Shown here: positions 61,740-64,000 of the stretch, piece by piece
How the letters are laid out: each line of letters opens with the position of its first letter
Position numbering within the stretch: the stretch's first letter is position 1
Source of the DNA: Amyloporia xantha
Taxonomy: Eukaryota; Basidiomycota; Agaricomycetes; Polyporales; Adustoporiaceae
Assembly: GCA_036971615.1 (NCBI GenBank)
Contig: JAYKKR010000004.1
Coordinates: forward strand, 310,001 to 374,000
DNA length: 64,000 nt
Reading direction: 5' to 3'
Program-made: the position numbers and the translations under genes
The notes under the pieces: model-generated
Told to the model about the DNA's origin: nothing
What the model saw: the letters and a program-made list of their open reading frames with translations, nothing else
The model's database searches: none

Positions 61740-61900
61740 GCAGCGTGTGCGGGCGGGGACAGCGAGTATGGGCAGGGGCAGCGTGTACGCGCAGGAGCAG
61801 CGTGTATGCGCAGGAGCAGCGTGTACGCGCAGGAGCAGCGTGTACGCGCAGGGGCAGCGTGTACGGGCGGGGTCAGCCTGCACGGGCAGGAGCAGCGTGG
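61740..61900. repeat. 19-bp minisatellite, left arm
   Basis: The unit AGCAGCGTGTACGCGCAGG repeats with a 19-bp period around 61780-61860 and degenerates on both sides (61200-62000). It is the inverted counterpart of the right-arm array. Long open frames here on both strands (up to 445 codons) are a by-product of the composition. Confidence 0.85.
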
Positions 61901-62771
61901 ACAGTCGGCAGGGGCAGCGTGTACGCGCAGGGGGCAGCGCGCAGAAGGGACGGCCAGCGGGCAGCGGAGTCGTGGAGCGTGCAGCGGGGCAGATGTGCGT
62001 GCAGCGGGTGGGCGTGAGGCGGACGTCGAGCAGGCAGGGGCGTCGGCAGGGGAGTCGGAACGTACGCTGTCGGGCTGCGGTTGCAAACGGCCGGTCAGCA
62101 ACCAAAGAATACGAAAGAAATATAGAAAACTTACTATATTACGCTGCTCTTGGGCAGCAGCGGGACGTCGTCGACGCCGTGGACGACGTCGAGGAGACGA
62201 CCCACGGTGACGCGTCGCTGTTGGCGCGCAGTGCGGGAACAGCCGAAATGCCCGATTTGGGCATGTGGCTGAAGTCCTACTCGCGCTGAATAGTGAGTAC
62301 GAACATCCTGAGCAAATATATTTCGTACCTAAGACATATAGAGTACTCAGAATATATATAAAAGTATACATGTGAGTTTTTTGATGTTCCTGCCCTTCCT
62401 TGGAGAGCTATAAACAAAACATATCTATTTTGGCTTCAGAATGACCGAAAGATTGGCATATTTTGGTAGGACTAAGCCATGCAATAGTAGAATAAAGTAG
62501 AATTTGGAATGTAGAGTATATAATAATGAACTATATCTAGGTTTTGTATGGATAGGTAACCGTTTATGCCGCGATGTTCGAAACGGCCGTGTAAGCAGGC
62601 TAGTGAACGTTTCGAGTATCGAGTCGCGCCTGGCTGAGCGCGCCACCTGATTGGCTGCACCAGGCCTCGGCCGACTCGGGCCTCTTCCTCAATACACGCA
62701 CTTCATCCAACATCCCTCATATTTGGTGAGTATATTTTAATACTATTCTACTGCTCTCATACAAATTCTTG

Positions 62772-62807
62772 AGGTGATTGAGGCACTCAATAGTGCCTCA
62801 GCCACCT
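62772..62807. repeat. Strong hairpin at the centre of the foldback element
   Basis: TGAGGCACT (62779-62787) and AGTGCCTCA (62792-62800) form a 9-bp stem with loop CAAT. After a 2-by-2 mismatch, AGGTG and CACCT extend it by 5 bp. It lies between the two arms. No U-run follows that would suggest a terminator, and its role is unknown. Confidence 0.8.
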
Positions 62808-62983
62808 TAAGACGAATTTAAGACGAACGTAAGACGATTCAGACGCCTTCCATAACGGGCAGGCCGGTACTTCCCGGACTGGCCAAAGGTGACGCGTCAC
62901 CCTTTGTGTCTGCTCGACGACGACGACGACGACGGCAACAGCGTCGTCGTCGTCCTGCTGCTGCCTGCGAGCAGCGTCCCAAC

Positions 62984-63040
62984 GTAAGTTCATTCCGTTT
63001 CGTTTGGCAGCTTTTGAAGTACTAACATCTTGCTGTTTAG
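62984..63040 (+). other. Candidate spliceosomal intron in the right arm
   Basis: GTAAGT at 62984, a perfect TACTAAC branch site at 63020-63026 and TGCTGTTTAG ending at 63040 make a textbook 57-nt fungal intron. Flanking sequence is open on plus before (a GACGAC repeat encoding poly-Asp or poly-Val by frame) and after (CATCAATGGCGTCCG). This suggests the arm is transcribed left to right. A product cannot be assigned. Confidence 0.5.
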
Positions 63041-63109
63041 CATCAATGGCGTCCGTACGCCGTCGCTTGCCATCGCGCTGGCATTCTCCCTACCCCCCGA
63101 CGCTTGCCT

Positions 63110-63480
63110 CGCCTCGTACTGCCCGTGCTTGTCCCGCCCGCGCTCATCCCGCCCACGTTTGTACGGCCCCCACTCGTCCCGCCGACGCTGGTCCTGCCTG
63201 CGCTCGTGCTGCCGACGCTCGCCCTGCCCGTGCTCGTCCCGCGGCTGCTCGTACGGCCCATGCTCGTCCCGCCGACACTCATACAACCCATGTCTGTCCC
63301 GCCGGCGCTCATCCCACCCGCGCTCATCCTGCCGACACTCGCCCTGACCGTACTCGTCCCGCCGGTGCTCGTCCCACCCGCACTCGTCCTTCCCGTGCTC
63401 GCCCTGCCCGTACTCGTCCCACCGACGCTCGCCCTGCCCGTGCTCGTCCCACCCACGCTCGTACCTTCCTCGCTCGTCCC
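63110..63480. repeat. 15-bp minisatellite, right arm
   Basis: Degenerate units GCTCGTCCCGCCGAC recur with a 15-bp period, so all plus frames stay open and encode five-residue repeats of the SSRRR or DERRR type depending on strand. No domain is present. Confidence 0.85.
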
Positions 63481-63539
63481 GGCGCTGCCCTGCCCGTACA
63501 CGCTCGCACCCGCCTGTATGCTCGCGCCCGCCTGTGTGC

Positions 63540-63880
63540 TCGCGCCTGCCCATACGCGCTGCCCCCGCCTGTACGCGCTGCCCCTGCCGTACACCCTCGC
63601 ACCCGCCCATATGCTCGCGCCCGCCCGTATGCGCTGCCCCCGCCCGTATGCGCTGCCCCCGCCTGTACGCGCTGCCCCCGCCTGTACGCGCTGCCCCCGC
63701 CTGTACGCGTTGCCCCTGCCGTACACCCTCGCGCCCGCCCGTACGCGCTGCCCCCGTCTGTACGCGCTGCCCCTGCCGTACACCCTCGTGCCCGCCGGTA
63801 TGCTTGCGCCCGCCGGTATGCGCTGCCCCCGTCTGTACGCGCTGCCCCCGCCTGTATGCGCTGCCCCTGCCGTACATGCT
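63540..63880. repeat. 19-bp minisatellite, right arm
   Basis: The unit TACGCGCTGCCCCCGCCTG is repeated with an exact 19-bp period at about 63664-63720 and more loosely from 63540 to 63880. It is the inverted partner of the left-arm array. Confidence 0.85.
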
Positions 63881-64000
63881 GTCCCGCCTGCGCACGCTGC
63901 GCCGCCCGTGCGCGCCACCCGTTCCTCCGCCCGCGCGTGTTCGCTGGATGTATTACCGTATATAGATCCCCCATATCGCTGTACCCGTAGCTACTGGATC

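Larger units (their letters stand above)
61150..63996. mobile_element. 2.85-kb foldback element with long minisatellite arms
   Basis: CAGTAGCTACGGGTACAGCG at 61150 is mirrored exactly by CGCTGTACCCGTAGCTACTG ending at 63996. The next about 45 bp (ATCTATATAYGGTAATACRT, CCAGC) also match inverted. Inverted similarity resumes at the inner edges of the arms: ACGCTGCTC...GGCAGCAGC and GGTGACGCGTC occur at 62140-62215 and, inverted, at 62885-62980. Arms of about 1.07 and 1.11 kb thus flank a 670-bp centre. The arms are G-rich (left) or C-rich (right) minisatellites open in many frames. There is no transposase. The target duplication cannot be read because the window ends four bases beyond the right terminus. 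Confidence 0.8.

Noticed and set aside
61740..61900. CRISPR array
   Set aside because: The units are 19 bp and contiguous, without unique spacers, in a eukaryotic context.
61034..62371. 445-codon minus-strand open frame
   Set aside because: It lies in the G-rich minisatellite arm, where all frames lack stops. The translation is a five- to six-residue repeat without a domain.
62990..63990. Overlapping 300-codon frames on both strands of the right arm
   Set aside because: The same repeat effect. Only the intron signals at 62984-63040 were kept as evidence for transcription.

Overview
The window reads as nuclear DNA of a filamentous basidiomycete, most likely an Agaricomycete. The reasons are dense genes broken by many 45-65 nt GT-AG introns, a Plavaka-type transposase, a fungal TET/JBP-like dioxygenase, a psi-factor oxygenase, a fused ARG5,6 gene and a conventional myosin. 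No rRNA, canonical tRNA or CRISPR array was seen. All gene models below were read by eye from conserved protein blocks and splice signals, so exon edges are approximate unless stated.

Layout. (1) 1-16.76 kb is a repeat island. It holds a multi-exon minus-strand gene ending in a TET/JBP-type 2-oxoglutarate/Fe(II) dioxygenase domain, a GC-rich minisatellite tract, a decayed Plavaka transposase broken by a stop, a frameshift, a 1.0-kb terminal-inverted-repeat (TIR) insertion and a 29-bp duplication, and then a nest of non-autonomous elements. The nest contains a TA-flanked MITE, a 4.2-kb element with PIF/Harbinger-like TTA-flanked ends, another TIR element inside its left end, and a 0.4-kb palindrome inside that.

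(2) 17.0-56.8 kb is a compact block of ordinary genes: SPF1 (P5A ATPase), a psi-producing oxygenase whose P450 half has lost its heme-ligand cysteine, YKT6 (SNARE), a site-2 protease, RPL38, an unknown Ser/Pro-rich protein, ARG5,6 (arginine synthesis), a class II myosin heavy chain, a large RING-H2 protein, elongin C, a small secreted hydrophobic protein and one frameshifted hypothetical gene. YKT6/S2P and myosin/RING are divergent pairs. SPF1/ppo, S2P/RPL38 and ARG5,6/myosin converge.

(3) 56.9-64.0 kb is a second repeat island. A largely open CACTA/TNP2-like transposase-type gene has had its 3' end replaced by hairpin-rich sequence. It is followed by a 2.85-kb foldback element with inverted arms of about 1.1 kb filled with 15-19-bp minisatellites.

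The genes are not an operon or cluster with a shared pathway. Several act in the secretory/ER system (SPF1, YKT6, S2P). The most unusual material is the nested repeat architecture, the TET/JBP gene beside it, the Cys-less Ppo and the minisatellite foldback element at the right edge.
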